Positions 13,933 through 31,595 of a stretch of 64,000 nt of DNA are shown here, piece after piece. A program made the position numbers and the translations under genes. The stretch lies in contig NC_059289.1 in NCBI RefSeq assembly GCF_017591435.1, forward strand, positions 17,679,273-17,743,272, written 5' to 3'. Within the stretch, counting starts at the first letter, position 1. Every line of letters starts with the position of its first letter. The stretch comes from Portunus trituberculatus. Its lineage: Eukaryota > Arthropoda > Malacostraca > Decapoda > Portunidae. The notes beneath the pieces were generated by a model. That model made no database searches, was not told where the DNA came from, and saw only the letters and a list, made by a program, of their open reading frames with translations.

Positions 13933-14538
13933 TTACCTAGTTGTAGTTTTACAGGGCCTGGGTTTTATGCTCGTGTGGCCTCGTCTCCATATCTACACTT
14001 ATCCAATCTTACTTTAAAAGTATGCACACTCGTTGCAGACACTACTTCTTCATTTAATCTGTTCCACGTCTCAATACATCTTTGCGGGAAACTATATTTC
14101 TTAACATCTCTCAGACATCTTCCTATTCTCAGCTTTTTATAATGCGATTTTGTGCTTCGGATGTCATATTCTTCTCTCAGGAACAGTTTCTCATTATCCA
14201 CTTGGTCCATTCCGTTGATCAATTTATAAACTTGTATCAGATCTCCTCTCTCCCTTCTTTGTTCCAGAGTTGGTAGATCCATAGCCTTTAGTCTCTCCTC
14301 ATATGTCATCCCTTCAAATTCTGGAACAATTCTTGTAGCCATTTTTTGTAGTCTCTCCAACTTCCTTATGTGTTTCTTTTTATGAGGGGTCCACACTACT
14401 CCTGCATATTCCAATCTGGGTCTTATTATAGTACTTATCAATTTCTTCATCATTTCTTTGTCCATGTAGTGAAATGCTACTCCAATATTCCTTAGCAAAT
14501 TATATGTTTCTCCAAAAATTCTATCAATATGGCTTACC

Positions 14539-14540
<2 letters not shown>
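13930..14540 (-). mobile_element. LINE family A copy 2, short 3' fragment
   Basis: The minus-strand frame carries only the post-RT C-terminal region: PVSHIDRIFGETYNLLRNIG, RLEYAGVVWTP, EERLKAMDLPTLEQRRERGD, CRYGDEATRA. It is in frame with no stops over about 190 codons. (TG)n arrays lie on both sides; the 5' junction follows the codons for PVSHI directly. Confidence 0.9.

Positions 14541-14611
<71 letters not shown>
14541..14611. repeat. (TG)n array at LINE 5' truncation point
   Basis: 71 bp of TG adjoining the truncated 5' end of the LINE fragment to the left. Confidence 0.95.
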
Positions 14612-14614
<3 letters not shown>

Positions 14615-15700
14615 CCAAGTTTCTACAAATGTATCAGTGTAACTAAGGTCTAAGGCAATGGTGTGGTGCTTCAGTGAGGTGACCAGACCAAAATGCAGCT
14701 ATTAAAGTAAAGTAATTCTGTCCTTAAATTAGTCAAAAAGTTTAAAGTGTATCTTGTATGAAAAATGAACACATACATTTCTTTGCTGAATGTTAATTTC
14801 ATCTATCTATATTCCAAGTTGATGATCAAGTCCATTTAAAGGAAGCAGCCTCGACAATGTGCCTGTATATAAAAATACTTACAAGTATTTTGGCACATGT
14901 TTGCCCCTGAGCCTCCATGGTGGTGAGGACTGGCTCTCACCACCATACCTAGGCCTACCTTGTCACATGTGAATTAATAATTTAACACAACGCATATCCT
15001 TCCTCATGTAATGCCCACTACCACCTCCCCTCTGGCACTCCTCACACACTGCTCACCTACAACATCTTCATAGTCACTGTCATCTGCATCACACAACTTA
15101 TCCAGCAAGATGGAGACACTTTGTGAAGATGTCAAGCTCCATAATAAGTTAGAAGTATATAATCAGAAATTCTCTCATTTGTGGACTATAGGAGAATAAA
15201 TCTAAGCAGCATCAAGTTTTTCAAAAGAGTAATTGTATTAAAAGTACTCTCACTTGCTCAAGTAGCAATAGAAGCCAGTCATCTTTAGCAGTCACTGATT
15301 GACATGATATTTCCACATACTGGTCATCAGTCTCATCTTTAACAGTGAGTGCAATGGTGAGTTCCAGTGAGTGGCATGAGTTTCTATAGGAGTTATCACC
15401 AAATATCTTGCTGTCATGGATGAGGCTCCACTACCCAACCCAACAAGGAACAGCCTACAAGTGTCATACATCCAGGAAATACACACATTCCATACATTAT
15501 CAGGAGATCACTTGGAATCTTGTCTCTATATCTTTGTGACTTGTTGGATAAAGGATTTCCCTTTTACATCCATACAAACACACTTCTTTCAGTGCTGGTT
15601 TATTTATTTATTATTTTTTTTTTATGGCAAGCATAGGAAGCAATGTCTAGTTGGGTGTCTAGTAAATTCCCAACAATAATCTACTCCTGTACGTGTGAGT
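14612..15700. other. Intronic DNA without recognised features
   Basis: About 1.1 kb of non-repetitive, AT-rich sequence. It includes an imperfect inverted repeat around 14925-14945 (GGTGGTGAGG and CTCACCACC). Frames at 15292-15486 and 15416-15679 show no domain. I see no gene. Confidence 0.5.
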
Positions 15701-19740
<4,040 letters not shown>

Positions 19741-19818
<78 letters not shown>

Positions 19819-19827
19819 TGTGTGTGT
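19741..19827. repeat. (TG)n array between a LINE and a SINE
   Basis: About 87 bp of TG with one TTTG interruption. The left border is the truncated LINE, the right border the SINE tail. Confidence 0.95.
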
Positions 19828-20085
19828 AATTCACTGTTTGATCTGCTGCAGTCTCTGTAGACAGCCAGATTACCCACAACAGCTCAGAGCTCATTGTTTC
19901 CAATCTTGGATAGGCCTGAGACCAGGCACACACCACACACAACAAGGTCACAACTCCTCGATTTACATCCTCCTACTCACTGCTAGGTGAACACTACAGT
20001 GAAAGAAGACACACCCAAATATCTCCACAATCAAACCCGGTCATCTGGCTTGTGAAGCCAGCTCTAACCACTGAGCTACCGGGCC
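19828..20085 (-). mobile_element. tRNA-derived SINE, copy with tRNA-like head
   Basis: On the minus strand: a head CCCGGTAGCTCAGTGGTTAG with A-box, loop TTCACAA between complementary CTGGC and GCCAG arms, then GGGTTTGATTGTGG (weak B box), a body with TAGCAGTGAGTAGG and AGCTCTGAGCTG, and a 3' end CAGTGAATTAC followed by (AC)n. A closely related fuller copy lies at 42202-42490. TG sequence flanks both ends. Confidence 0.8.
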
Positions 20086-20101
20086 GTGTGTGTGTGTGTG
20101 T

Positions 20102-20209
20102 GTTTACCTAGTTGTATTGTACAGGGTTCGAGTGAGGCTCATAGTGTCCTGTCTCCATATCTCCATTTATCTATTTCTTTAAAGTTATGCACACTATGTG
20201 CATAACTTT
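20102..20209 (-). mobile_element. LINE family B, 3' end scrap
   Basis: About 100 bp carrying the family B 3' UTR (TTTACCTAGTTGTATTGTAC, then ATAGTGTCCTGTCTCC) that ends in a small inverted repeat, TTATGCACACTATGTGCATAA. It is flanked by short TG runs on both sides. Confidence 0.75.
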
Positions 20210-20246
20210 GTGTGTGTGTCTGTATTTACCTAGTTCTATTTACCTT

Positions 20247-20576
20247 TTTTTTTTATGCTATGGCTTATAGCACCTGTATGTTTACTTGAAGAGTATGGAA
20301 AGTGCTGTCCAGCTTCCATCCATTAGCAGTGCATGCAATTCTATTTATAGTGGTATCCATATTAGGGCTCATATTACATACCCAAGCACATCTTTGGTGT
20401 AAGGCAATTACACCTCCACCTACAATCTGGGTATCATCGTGACATGTAGGTAACTTTAAACCACTCAACAAGACAATGTTTCAAGGCACCAAGTGGTGGG
20501 ATTTGACCCTACGCATGGATGTCTGCCCAACCCCCCACTCACCACCTCATCCACTATGCCACCACCTCCCTGCTGT
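20247..20576 (-). mobile_element. A second tRNA-derived SINE family
   Basis: On the minus strand the element opens with GGTGGTGGCATAGTGGATGA (tRNA-like A-box region), then GGGTCAAATCCCACCAC (B box) and a unique body with CCTACATGTCACGATG and ATGGATGGAAGCTGGAC. It ends in an A-run at 20247-20256. It differs from the other SINEs here in body and in having a poly-A tail. It is placed between a degenerate LINE end (20210-20246) and the next LINE. Confidence 0.65.
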
Positions 20577-22033
20577 ATATTACAGGGTTCAAGTGGGTTT
20601 CATAGTGACCTGTCTCCATATCTACTTTTATCCAACTTTTCCTTAAATTTATGCACACTTTCTGCAACTACAATCTCTTCACTCAATCTGCTTCAGATGT
20701 CCACTGTTCTATGTGGAAAACTAAACTTTTAATGTCCCTCAAACACTGACTTTTCATGATCTTGTAGTGTCCTCTTGTTTGTCTATCTCCATCTTCCGTC
20801 AGTGACATAAGGTCTTATCTATCTATCTTTTCCATACAGTTTACTAACTTATAAACTGTTATTAGATCACCTCTTTCCTGTCTATCCTTCAAAGTTGGTA
20901 GTTCCATTTCCTTCAGTCTTTCTTCATAGGAATTATCCTTTATTTCTGGCACCATCCTTATAGCAATCCTTTGGATTCTCTCTAGTTTCCTGATGCCCTT
21001 CAGCCTGTATGGCGACCACACCACTGCTGCATATTCTAGTCAAGGTCTTATCATAATGGTTTTGATCTTTTTCATCATACTCTTATTCGTGCAATTGAAC
21101 TCCATCCTAATATTTGTTAGTGTTCTGCAAGTTGAAGCAAATATCACATTTATGTCTTTCTCGAGTCAAGTGTCTTGAATAATCACTCCTAGGTCTTTAT
21201 CTTCATTCCTTTTCATTATTATCTCTTCCCCCATTTTGTATTCCCATACAGGTCTTTTATTTCTTTTACCCATTTCCATTACAAGGCATTTCCTGGTATT
21301 AAATTCTAATTTCTATTTTTTGCTCCATTCCCAGATCTCATTAATATCTTCCTGTAATTCCATACAGTCCTCGATGTTCCTTATTATTCTCAAAAGTTAT
21401 GCATCATCTGCAAACAAATTTATGTAGCTACTCAAACCCTCTTGTGTATCATTAATATATACTTGGAAAATAATTGGTGCTAGCACTGAACCCTGTGGTA
21501 TAAATTGAGAGTTATTTATTATTTCATTTTCCTCCAGATATCCTAACCATTTTCCTTTACTTATAATTTCACAAATCTTTGCCACAACACTAGTCAGTGA
21601 CACTGGTCTATAATTTAGAAACTCAGTCTTTTTTCCTCCTTTGTATATTAAGATTATATTTGCTCTTTTCCACTCCCTAGGTACCTTCCCTTCCATTCGA
21701 GAGCTGCTGATCACATTCCAGACTGGTTCCACTAGTTGTTCTCTACATTCTCTCAGTGTCCATCCTGACACTCCATCTGGCCCCATTGCCTTTCCTATCT
21801 TACATTCATCTTTTTAGTAATTTGCTAATTTTCTGTTTATGCGCCACAATGTTTCTTAATCCTTCCTGTGTCGCTTGGTTGTTTCGTTCTATGAAATCAC
21901 CTCTTCATTAAATACTGATTTAAAGCTCTCTTTCATAAATTCACTAACTTCTTCTGTTGTTTCATACAACCTACTTCCCTTAATTAACTTAGTGATGGTC
22001 TCTCTGTCATTTTTCCATTTTTTATACTTGTAA
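20577..22033 (-). mobile_element. LINE family B-like copy 4
   Basis: Minus strand. The frame at 21786-21397 runs MGPDGVSGWTLRECREQLVE, RPVSLTSVVAKICEI, then directly PQGSVLAPIIFQVYINDTQ and NLFADDA. The segment between SQF and PQGSV, which should hold FGFRKGRSC and the AFDKVPH motif, has been lost in frame. The C-terminal region follows at 21024-20815. It is related to family B but with a diverged 3' UTR (GAGACAGGTCACTATGAAACC). The copy is inactive. Confidence 0.82.
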
Positions 22034-22035
22034 GT

Positions 22036-22647
22036 ATGTATTTACCTAGTTGTATTTACCTATTTGCATTGTATGGGGTTTGAGTGGAGGTCATGGTATC
22101 CTGTCTCCATGTCCCCATGTCTCCATTTATCCAATTTTTCTTTAAAGTTATGCACATTTTGTGCTGTAACAACTTCATTATTCAATGCATTCCATTTCTC
22201 CACCATTCTGTGTGGAAAACTGTGTTTTCCAATATCCCTCACACACTGCCTCATCCTGTTCTTCTTTACATGATCTCTTGCCCTTCTATCTTCTTCTGTC
22301 ATCAGCATCAGGTCTCCTTGTCTATTTTTTCAATGCCATTGATTGTCTTGTACATTGTTATTAGGTCTCCTCATTCTCTTCTATCTTTTAAGGTTGGTAG
22401 TCCCATTTCCTTCAGCCGTTCTTCATATGTTAGGTCCTTTAGTTCCAGCATCATCTTTATAGCAATCTTCTGTATCCGTTCTTTTCTTCTTATATCTTTT
22501 TTAGAGCTGCATATTCTAGCTTTGGACGTATCATGCTTGTGATGATTTTTTCCATCATATCTTTGTCCATGAATTGAAATGCCTACCTTCTATTAGTCAA
22601 CATCTTATACGTATAATAATCCAAATATCTTACTTATGTGTTTTTCG
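22036..22647 (-). mobile_element. LINE family B copy 5, 3' fragment
   Basis: Minus-strand C-terminal region only (DHVKKNRMRQCVRDIGKHSF, FKEKLDKWRHGD). Two TATTTACCTA-type units lie at the 3' end. At the 5' end the sequence CACATAAGTAAGATATTTGG abuts a short (TG)5 and a SINE. Confidence 0.8.
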
Positions 22648-22656
22648 TGTGTGTGT

Positions 22657-22825
22657 AATTCACCACGGTCGTCTGCTGGTCATCCAGCCAGTCTTCTCCA
22701 TTACGGAGCGAGCTCAGAGCTCATAGACCATCTTTAGGACTGAGACCACAACACACTCCACACACCGGGAAAGCGAGGCCACAATCCCTCAAGATACATC
22801 CCATACCTATTTACTGCTAGGTGAA

Positions 22826-22828
<3 letters not shown>
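22657..22828 (-). mobile_element. tRNA-derived SINE body, copy
   Basis: Same body as 8593-8783 (GACTGAGACCACAACACACT, CACCGGGAAAGCGAGGCC, CCTATTTACTGCTAGGTGAAC). It is headless, cut at CTGTTCACCTAG directly at the (TG)n at 22829. Confidence 0.78.

Positions 22829-22894
<66 letters not shown>
22829..22894. repeat. (TG)n array between a SINE and a LINE
   Basis: 66 bp of TG bordering the family D LINE 3' end on its right and a SINE on its left. Confidence 0.95.
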
Positions 22895-22896
<2 letters not shown>

Positions 22897-25236
22897 GTAC
22901 CTATTACCTATTTGTGTGTTACAGGGCCCAAGCTAAGCTCTCTGTGTCCTGTCTCCTTGTCCATTCCTGTCATCTCTCTCTTTCATCTGATTGACACACA
23001 CCGTGTCAACGACATCACTGCTCAGTTTATTCCATTTATAAATGCTACGATGCGGGAAACTGTATTTTCTCACGTCATTTGGACAGATGTCTTTTATTAG
23101 CTTTTTTCCATGTCCTCGGAGATGATTACTTGTGGTCACCTTTATCAATTCTGTCCAATATGTCAATCTTGTTCACCAATTTATACATAGTTATCATGTC
23201 TCCTCTTGTTCTTCTCTCTTCTAATGTGGTCAACCCCAGCTTCCTCAGTCTTTCCTCATAGTCTAACTCCCTGAGTCCTGGTACCATCCTTGTTGCCAGC
23301 CTCTGTATCCTTTCTACCTTGTTCACATTTTTCTTCATATGTGGTGACCAGACACAAGCTGCATATTCTAACTGGGGTCTTATTAAGGAACATAATATCT
23401 TCTTCATCATTCCTTCATCTAGGTAGTGGAATGCATGGCCAATATTTTGAAGCATGTTATATGTTTTCCCAAAAATCTTGTTAATGTGTTTCTCTGGTGA
23501 CAAAGTGTTTTGCAAGGTTACTCCTAAGTCTTTCTCCTCATTGGTCTCTTTAATTTTCTCATCAACCAGCCTGTAATCCCTGTTTGGTCTGTATCTACTT
23601 CTTCCCATTTTCATAACATGGGTCTTGTCTATATTAAATTCCATCTGCCACTTCTTATTCCACTCATATATTTTATCAAGATCTTCCTGTAACTTGTTAC
23701 AGTCTTCCACATTCCTTACTCTCCCCATAATTTTAGTATCGTCCGCAAACATGTTCATGTAACTGTCAATTCCTACTGGCATATCATTAACATAAATAAA
23801 AAACATGATGGGACCCAGCACTGACCCTTGTGGAACTCCACTGGTTACCTTCTTCCACTCGGACTTCCTTCCTCTCACCACTGTTCTCATTTCTCTTCCC
23901 ACTAAGTAATTTTCCATCCATTTTGCTAGTTTATCATTTACTCCTCCAATCTTCTTTAGTTTCCACATCAGTCTATTGTGTCCAGATATGCCATCAGGCC
24001 CCATTGATTTATTAATATCCAAGTTACTTATAATTTTCCTTATATCTTCTTTAGTAACTATGATGTCATGCATTTGCTTTATTTCCGTAGGCCTTTCTCC
24101 TGTAAAATCCTCCTCCTTTGTAAACACTTTGCAAAAGTTGTTGTTCAATATTTCAGCTATATCTCCAGCATCCTCATATACTTCCTCCCCAACTTTTACT
24201 TTCTCTATTGCCTCCCTTTTATTTAATTTTCTATTTATGAATTTGTAAAACATTTTGGGGTCACTATCACAGTTTTCCACCACTCTCTGTTCATATTCCT
24301 TTTGTGCTGTTCTCCTTACTTCAACATATCTATTCCTTGCTGTTTTGTAGACTTCTCTTGATAATACTTCATTGTTTTTCTTAAGTTTCTTCCATGCCTT
24401 TTCTTTGTTCTTTTTTGCTTCTTCACAATTTCCATTAAACCACTGCTTATTATTTAAAGTCCTCATTCTGTGATATGGCACAAACTTCTTCACAGCACAG
24501 TTATATAAATTCATAAATTTATCATATTTCAACTGCATATCCACTTCCTGGTACACCACAGACCAGTCAATTTCATTAAAGAACTCTCTTATATGGTTGT
24601 AATTTGCCCTGACATAATTTTTTTTTTTTTCTCCTTGTACTCCACACTCTTTTCCATGCTTAATTCCATATCCAGCTCAAATCTTAGGACATCATGGTCG
24701 CTTTTCCCCAAGGAACATTCATGTTCAATTTCCTCTTGTAGGGAGATGCCCCTGGTGAATACCAAATCCAACCTCGCTGCAACATCCTGTCTCCTGCACC
24801 TTGTTGGTGATCTCACCCACTGTGTCATCAAGTTATTTGTTGATACGTTTAACAATTCCTCTGCCCACTCACCACCGTTCACCACTTCGTAGTCTTCCCA
24901 CACTATTTCCTTACAGTTAAAGTCCTCGACTATCATCACTCTATCCTTTCTGGTGAGTTCCTGTTTTATTCTGTCTAGAGTATTTCTTATCACCTCTTGA
25001 TACTGTTCATAATTCCAAGCACTGGTTCTGGGTGGTATGTATACTGTTATAATATTAATGTCCCTCTTACCATATGTTATAAGCATACTTATCACTTCCT
25101 CATTTCCTTTACTAAAGTTCACCTCCGTCACTATCAGATCTTTTTTAGTAAAAACCATTATACCACCACCTCCTTTATTCTTTCTATCATTTCTCCATAC
25201 TTTGTAGTGTTTTACATCAAACCAATCTATGGTTTG

Positions 25237-25237
<1 letters not shown>
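22895..25237 (-). mobile_element. CR1/L2-type LINE, family D, with an in-frame RT deletion
   Basis: Minus strand. The endonuclease fragment at 25158-24589 has VEDFNCKEIVWED, ARLDLVFTRG and KSDHDVLRFE. It is followed by a 477-codon frame (24559 down to 23126) with the linker (NKQWFNGNCEEAKK, PKMFYKFINRK), GPDGISGHNRLMWKLKKIGG, GVPQGSVLGP, FADDTKI, DLGVTLQNTLSPEKHI, then the C-terminal region. GPDGISG is joined directly to RLMWKL, so the RT fingers and motif A (PVSLTS, FGFRKGRSC, AFDKVPH) are missing while the frame stays open. The 3' UTR and the last bases (AATAGGTAATAGGTACAAC, then (AC)n) differ from families A-C. Confidence 0.88.

Positions 25238-25309
<72 letters not shown>
25238..25309. 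repeat. (TG)n array between two LINEs
   Basis: 72 bp of TG between the truncated 5' end of family D and the 3' end of family A copy 4. Confidence 0.95.
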
Positions 25310-25312
<3 letters not shown>

Positions 25313-27511
25313 TTACCTAGTTGTAGTTTTACAGGGCCAGGGCTTTATGCTCGTGTGGCCCCGTCTCCATATCTACATTTATCCAATCTTACTTTAAAAG
25401 TGTGCACACTCGTTGCAGACACTACTTCTTCATCTAAACTGTTCCACGTCTCAATACATCTCTGCGGGAAACTATATTTTTTAATATCTCTCAGACATCT
25501 TCCTTTTCTCAGCTTTTTACTATGCGATCTTGTGCTTCGGATGTCATATTCTTCTCTCAGGATCAGTTTCTCATTATCCACTTGGTCCATTCCGTTGATC
25601 AATTTATAAACTTGTATCAGGTCTCCTCTCTCCCTTCTTTGTTTCAGGGTTGGTAGATCCTTAGCCTTTAGTCTCTCCTCAAATGTCATCCCTTCAAATT
25701 CCGAAACCATTCTAATAGCTATTTTTTGTAGCCTCTCCAATTTCCTTAAGTGTTTCTTTTTATAAGGGGTCCACACTACTCCTGCATATTCCAATCTGGG
25801 TCTTATTATAGTACTTATCAATTTCTTCATCATTTCTTTGTCCATGTAGTGAAATGCTACTCCAATATTCCTTAGCAAATTATATGTTTCTCTAAAAATC
25901 CTATCAATATGGCTTACTGGTTGATTGTTTTCTTCCATCGTCACTCCTAAGTCCTTTTCCTTTTTGACTTTCTCAACTTCTACTCCATCTCCCATCTTAT
26001 AGATTCCCACAGGTCGTCTTTCACTCTTTCCCATTTCCATGACATGGCTTTTGTTCACATTGAATTCCATTTCCCACTTTTTACTCCATTCCCAGATCTT
26101 ATTTAGGACTTCTTGCAGTATTTCACAATCCTCCTTTTGCTTTATAACCCTGCACAGTTTCGTATCATCCGCAAACAAATTTATGTAGCTGTTCACTCCT
26201 TCTGGCATGTCGTTAATATAAATGAGAGAAAGTATTGGTGCCAATACTGACCCCTGTGGCACTCCGCTTTCTACTGCTCTCCACTTGGACTTCATATCTT
26301 TAACTACCGTCCTTATTTCTCTCCCTCTCAAATTATTTTCTATCCATCTCAATGTGCTTCCTTTTAAGCCACCCTTCTCCTCTAACTTCCACAGTAATCT
26401 TGCGTGTGGCACTTTGTCAAACGCCTTTTTTAAATCCAAATAAATGCAGTCAACCCATCCCTCACTCTCTTGTACTCTATCAACTATTCTAGAATAGAAA
26501 CTCAATAAATTAGTTACACAAGACCGTCCTTTTCTAAAACCAAATTGGCTATTTGATATTAATTTGTTGTCTTCAAGGAACTCGATCCATTGTTTCTTTA
26601 TTATTCTTTCACACATCTTGCATATTACACTAGTTAGTGATACCGGTCTGTAATTTAAAGGTTCTTCTTTCCTTCCGCTCTTATATATGGGAACCACCTC
26701 AGCTCTTTTCCATTCTACTGGCACTGTTCCATTTTCTATTGAACATTTTATGATGTTGTATATAGGACTTGCTAGTTCTTCCCTATATTCTTTCAGTATT
26801 CTGTCTGAGACTTCATCCGGTCCCACTGCCTTCTCTTCATCCAGTTCCTTCATTAATTCTTTTATTTCAAGCTTGGTTACTTTAATCTCTTTCATATAGA
26901 TTGTCTCTCTATTACCCTGTGGCCTCTCAAATTTGGATTCCTTAGTAAAGACCTCCTGGAATTTTTCATTTAATAGTTCTGCCATACTTTTTGGGTCTTC
27001 CACCATCCCGTTCTCTCCTTTTAACCTTTCTATTGTTTCTTTTTTTCTACTTTTTCCATTTATGAATCTATAGAACAATTTTGGTTGCTCCTTACATTTT
27101 TCGACAATATCTTTTTCGAAGTTCTTTTCCTTTTCCTTCCTCACCTTAACATATTCATTTCTCGCTGCTTTGAAGTTTTCCTTATTTGGTGGATTCCTAT
27201 TTCTCCTCTACCTTTTCCATGCTCCATCTCTTTTCTCCTTTGCCCTAGCACACCTTGCATTAAACCAATCTTTCTTTCCTTCTTCTTTAGGTCTATATTT
27301 TGGGACATATTCCCTGACTCTTGTTTTGTATATTTCCAAAAATAAGTTATATTTGTCTTGCATTGTCTCTGAGTTTTCCATCTCCTCCCAGTCTATGTTT
27401 TTCAAAATAGTTCTTGAGATTCTCAATATCAGCCTTTCTGTAATTTAATCGGTCTCCTTTGTATGAATCGTCTCTATCTTCCTTTCCCTCTTCTATATCT
27501 ATTTCTAATAT
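25310..27511 (-). mobile_element. LINE family A copy 4, intact 599-codon RT frame
   Basis: The best-preserved RT in the window: one open frame of 599 codons (27144 down to 25345). It has the pre-RT linker with PKLFYRFINGK (residues about 21-31), RPVSLTSVICKMCERI (about 166-181), FGFRKGRSC (about 200-208), YLDLKKAFDKVPH (about 234-246), GVPQGSVLAP (294-303), FADD (324-327), then the CR1/L2-like C-terminal region with RLEYAGVVWTP, LPTLKQRRERGDLIQVYKL and a final CRYGDGATRA. Upstream, a shifted frame (27426-27208) holds the linker after the endonuclease; the endonuclease is missing. It sits between (TG)n arrays. The protein would copy RNA by target-primed reverse transcription, but without the endonuclease this copy is not autonomous. 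Confidence 0.93.

Positions 27512-29765
<2,254 letters not shown>

Positions 29766-29852
<87 letters not shown>
29766..29852. repeat. (TG)n array between two LINEs
   Basis: About 87 bp of TG between family A copies 5 and 6. Confidence 0.95.
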
Positions 29853-29855
<3 letters not shown>

Positions 29856-30410
29856 TTACCTAGTTGTATTTACCTAGTTGTAGTTTTACAGGGCCTGGGC
29901 TTTATGCTCGTGTGGCCCCGTCTCCATATCTACACTTATCCAATCTTACTTTAAAAGTGTGCACACTCGTTGCAGACACTACTTCTTCATCTAAACTGTT
30001 CCATGTCTCAATACATCTCTGCGGGAAACTATATTTTTTAATATCTCTCAGACATCTTCCTTTCTCAGCTTTTACTATGCGATCTTGTGCTTGGTGTCAT
30101 ATTCTTCTCTCAGGATCAGTTTCTCATTATCCACTTGGTCCATTCTGTTGATCAATTTATAGACTTGCATCAGGTCTCCTCTCTCCTTTCTTTGTTCCAA
30201 GGTTGGTAGATCCATAGCCTTTAGTCTCTCCTCATATGTCATCCCTTCAAGTTCTGGGACCATTCTTGTAGCCATTTTTTGTAGCCTCTCCAATTTCCTT
30301 ATGTGTTTCTTTTTATGAGGGGTCCACACTACTCCTGCATATTCCAATCTGGGTCTTATTATAGTATTTATCAATTTCTTCATCATTTCTTTGTCCATGT
30401 AGTGAAATGC
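29853..30410 (-). mobile_element. LINE family A copy 6, 3' fragment
   Basis: Minus strand: AFHYMDKEMMKKLINT, RLEYAGVVWTP, LPTLEQRKERGDLMQVYKL, then frameshifts. Two TATTTACCTAGTTG units lie at the 3' end. It is truncated at the (TG)n at 30411. Confidence 0.9.
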
Positions 30411-30411
30411 T

Positions 30412-30509
<98 letters not shown>

Positions 30510-30530
30510 ATGTGCATGTGTGTGTGTGTG
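30411..30530. repeat. (TG)n array with TATG/CATG interruptions
   Basis: About 120 bp of TG with small interruptions at both ends, between a LINE and a SINE scrap. Confidence 0.95.
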
Positions 30531-30606
30531 TAATTCACTGTTTGATCTGCTGCAGTCTCTGACGAGACAGCCAGACATTACCCTACGGAATGAGCTCAGA
30601 GCTCAT
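30531..30606 (-). mobile_element. SINE 3' scrap
   Basis: Same sequence as the 3' part of the SINE at 42202-42490 (TTTGATCTGCTGCAGTC, GAGACAGCCAGAC, TGAGCTCAGAGCTCAT). It is cut by a (TG)n of about 26 bp immediately after AGCTCAT. Confidence 0.75.
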
Positions 30607-30632
30607 GTGTGTGTGTGTGTGTGTGTGTGTGG

Positions 30633-31083
30633 ATCAAAGCACTTGCTACAACAAACACCTTTTACTACTAAGTGGTATTGCTTAAAACTTATAAACATAA
30701 ATATTGTCTAGATGATTCTCCAGTCATTCCTTCATAACTTATCATATTTATTGTTATCTTGAGATATTCTCATTAGTTGGAAAGACAACACATGGCTCAC
30801 CTCATGCTTCTGGAGTTGACACAAAGATTCCAACTCCTGAATGCGTTCACGGGAAACAATCACTTGACCGCCATCTGCAAAAATAAGAAATGGTTAGTGT
30901 GGCACCTTTACAGCAGTAGCTGACACTATGTAGTCAACTCACTGTGGCTCTGAATTATCTATGGACTGAAACTGTGGTTAGTGTAACTCCCATGAAAACA
31001 ATTTGTGATCAAAATATTATGGCAACCTTTCTGGAAACATATCAATGGAAATTTATTGTAACATTGAGAAGTGACAAAAAAAA

Positions 31084-31122
<39 letters not shown>

Positions 31123-31505
31123 AAACATGATCATTAATTATTACTTTTAGATGTAAAAAAGATTATTGCAAATAACCTCTTCAAGTAGACAGAAGAACAT
31201 GAGAAGAAAATAAACTTGTAAGAAAACAAACTAAAGACAGGATACAAAAATTATTACATATAAGCAAAAACCACATGACACAATATGAAATATCATGAAA
31301 TTACAAATATAAATACCTGAATAAGACCTTAACATTACTAATATGGATCTTTTCAGGGTCATGACAGAGTCAAATAAACCATTCATTGTTATTACTATTA
31401 CTATTCCTATTACTGCAGGGATCCAGACACTTCCACTAATGGATGTGTCTGGATAGATGGATAATGGATAGAAGGATAAACAGATGCACAGATGTAAATA
31501 CATGA
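30633..31505. other. Non-repetitive intronic island around GMAP-210 exon 2
   Basis: About 0.9 kb that is mostly free of LINE sequence. It holds the exon at 30801-30874 and an (AAAT)n run at about 31078-31122. A frame at 31231-31503 has no recognisable domain. Confidence 0.6.
30801..30874 (-). CDS. TRIP11: GMAP-210/TRIP11-like gene, coding exon 2
   Basis: This 74 nt minus-strand exon has acceptor TTTTTGCAG before 30874 and donor GTGAGC from 30800. Its first two bases (AT) complete a codon begun by the last base (G) of exon 1, giving Asp; it then encodes GGQVIVSRERIQELESLCQL plus QKHE and ends in phase 0, matching the phase-0 start of the exon at 2832-2942. The joined peptide, with RIQELESLC...KHE, resembles the human GMAP-210 stretch with ERLKKLC...EKHE at the same distance from the start. 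The phases agree across about 46 kb, which is good evidence that the three exons belong together. It is too short to be found as a long open frame. Confidence 0.82.

Positions 31506-31507
<2 letters not shown>

Positions 31508-31592
<85 letters not shown>
31508..31592. repeat. (TG)n array at LINE 3' end
   Basis: About 85 bp of TG forming the tail of family A copy 7. Here the left neighbour is unique DNA. Confidence 0.95.
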
Positions 31593-31595
<3 letters not shown>

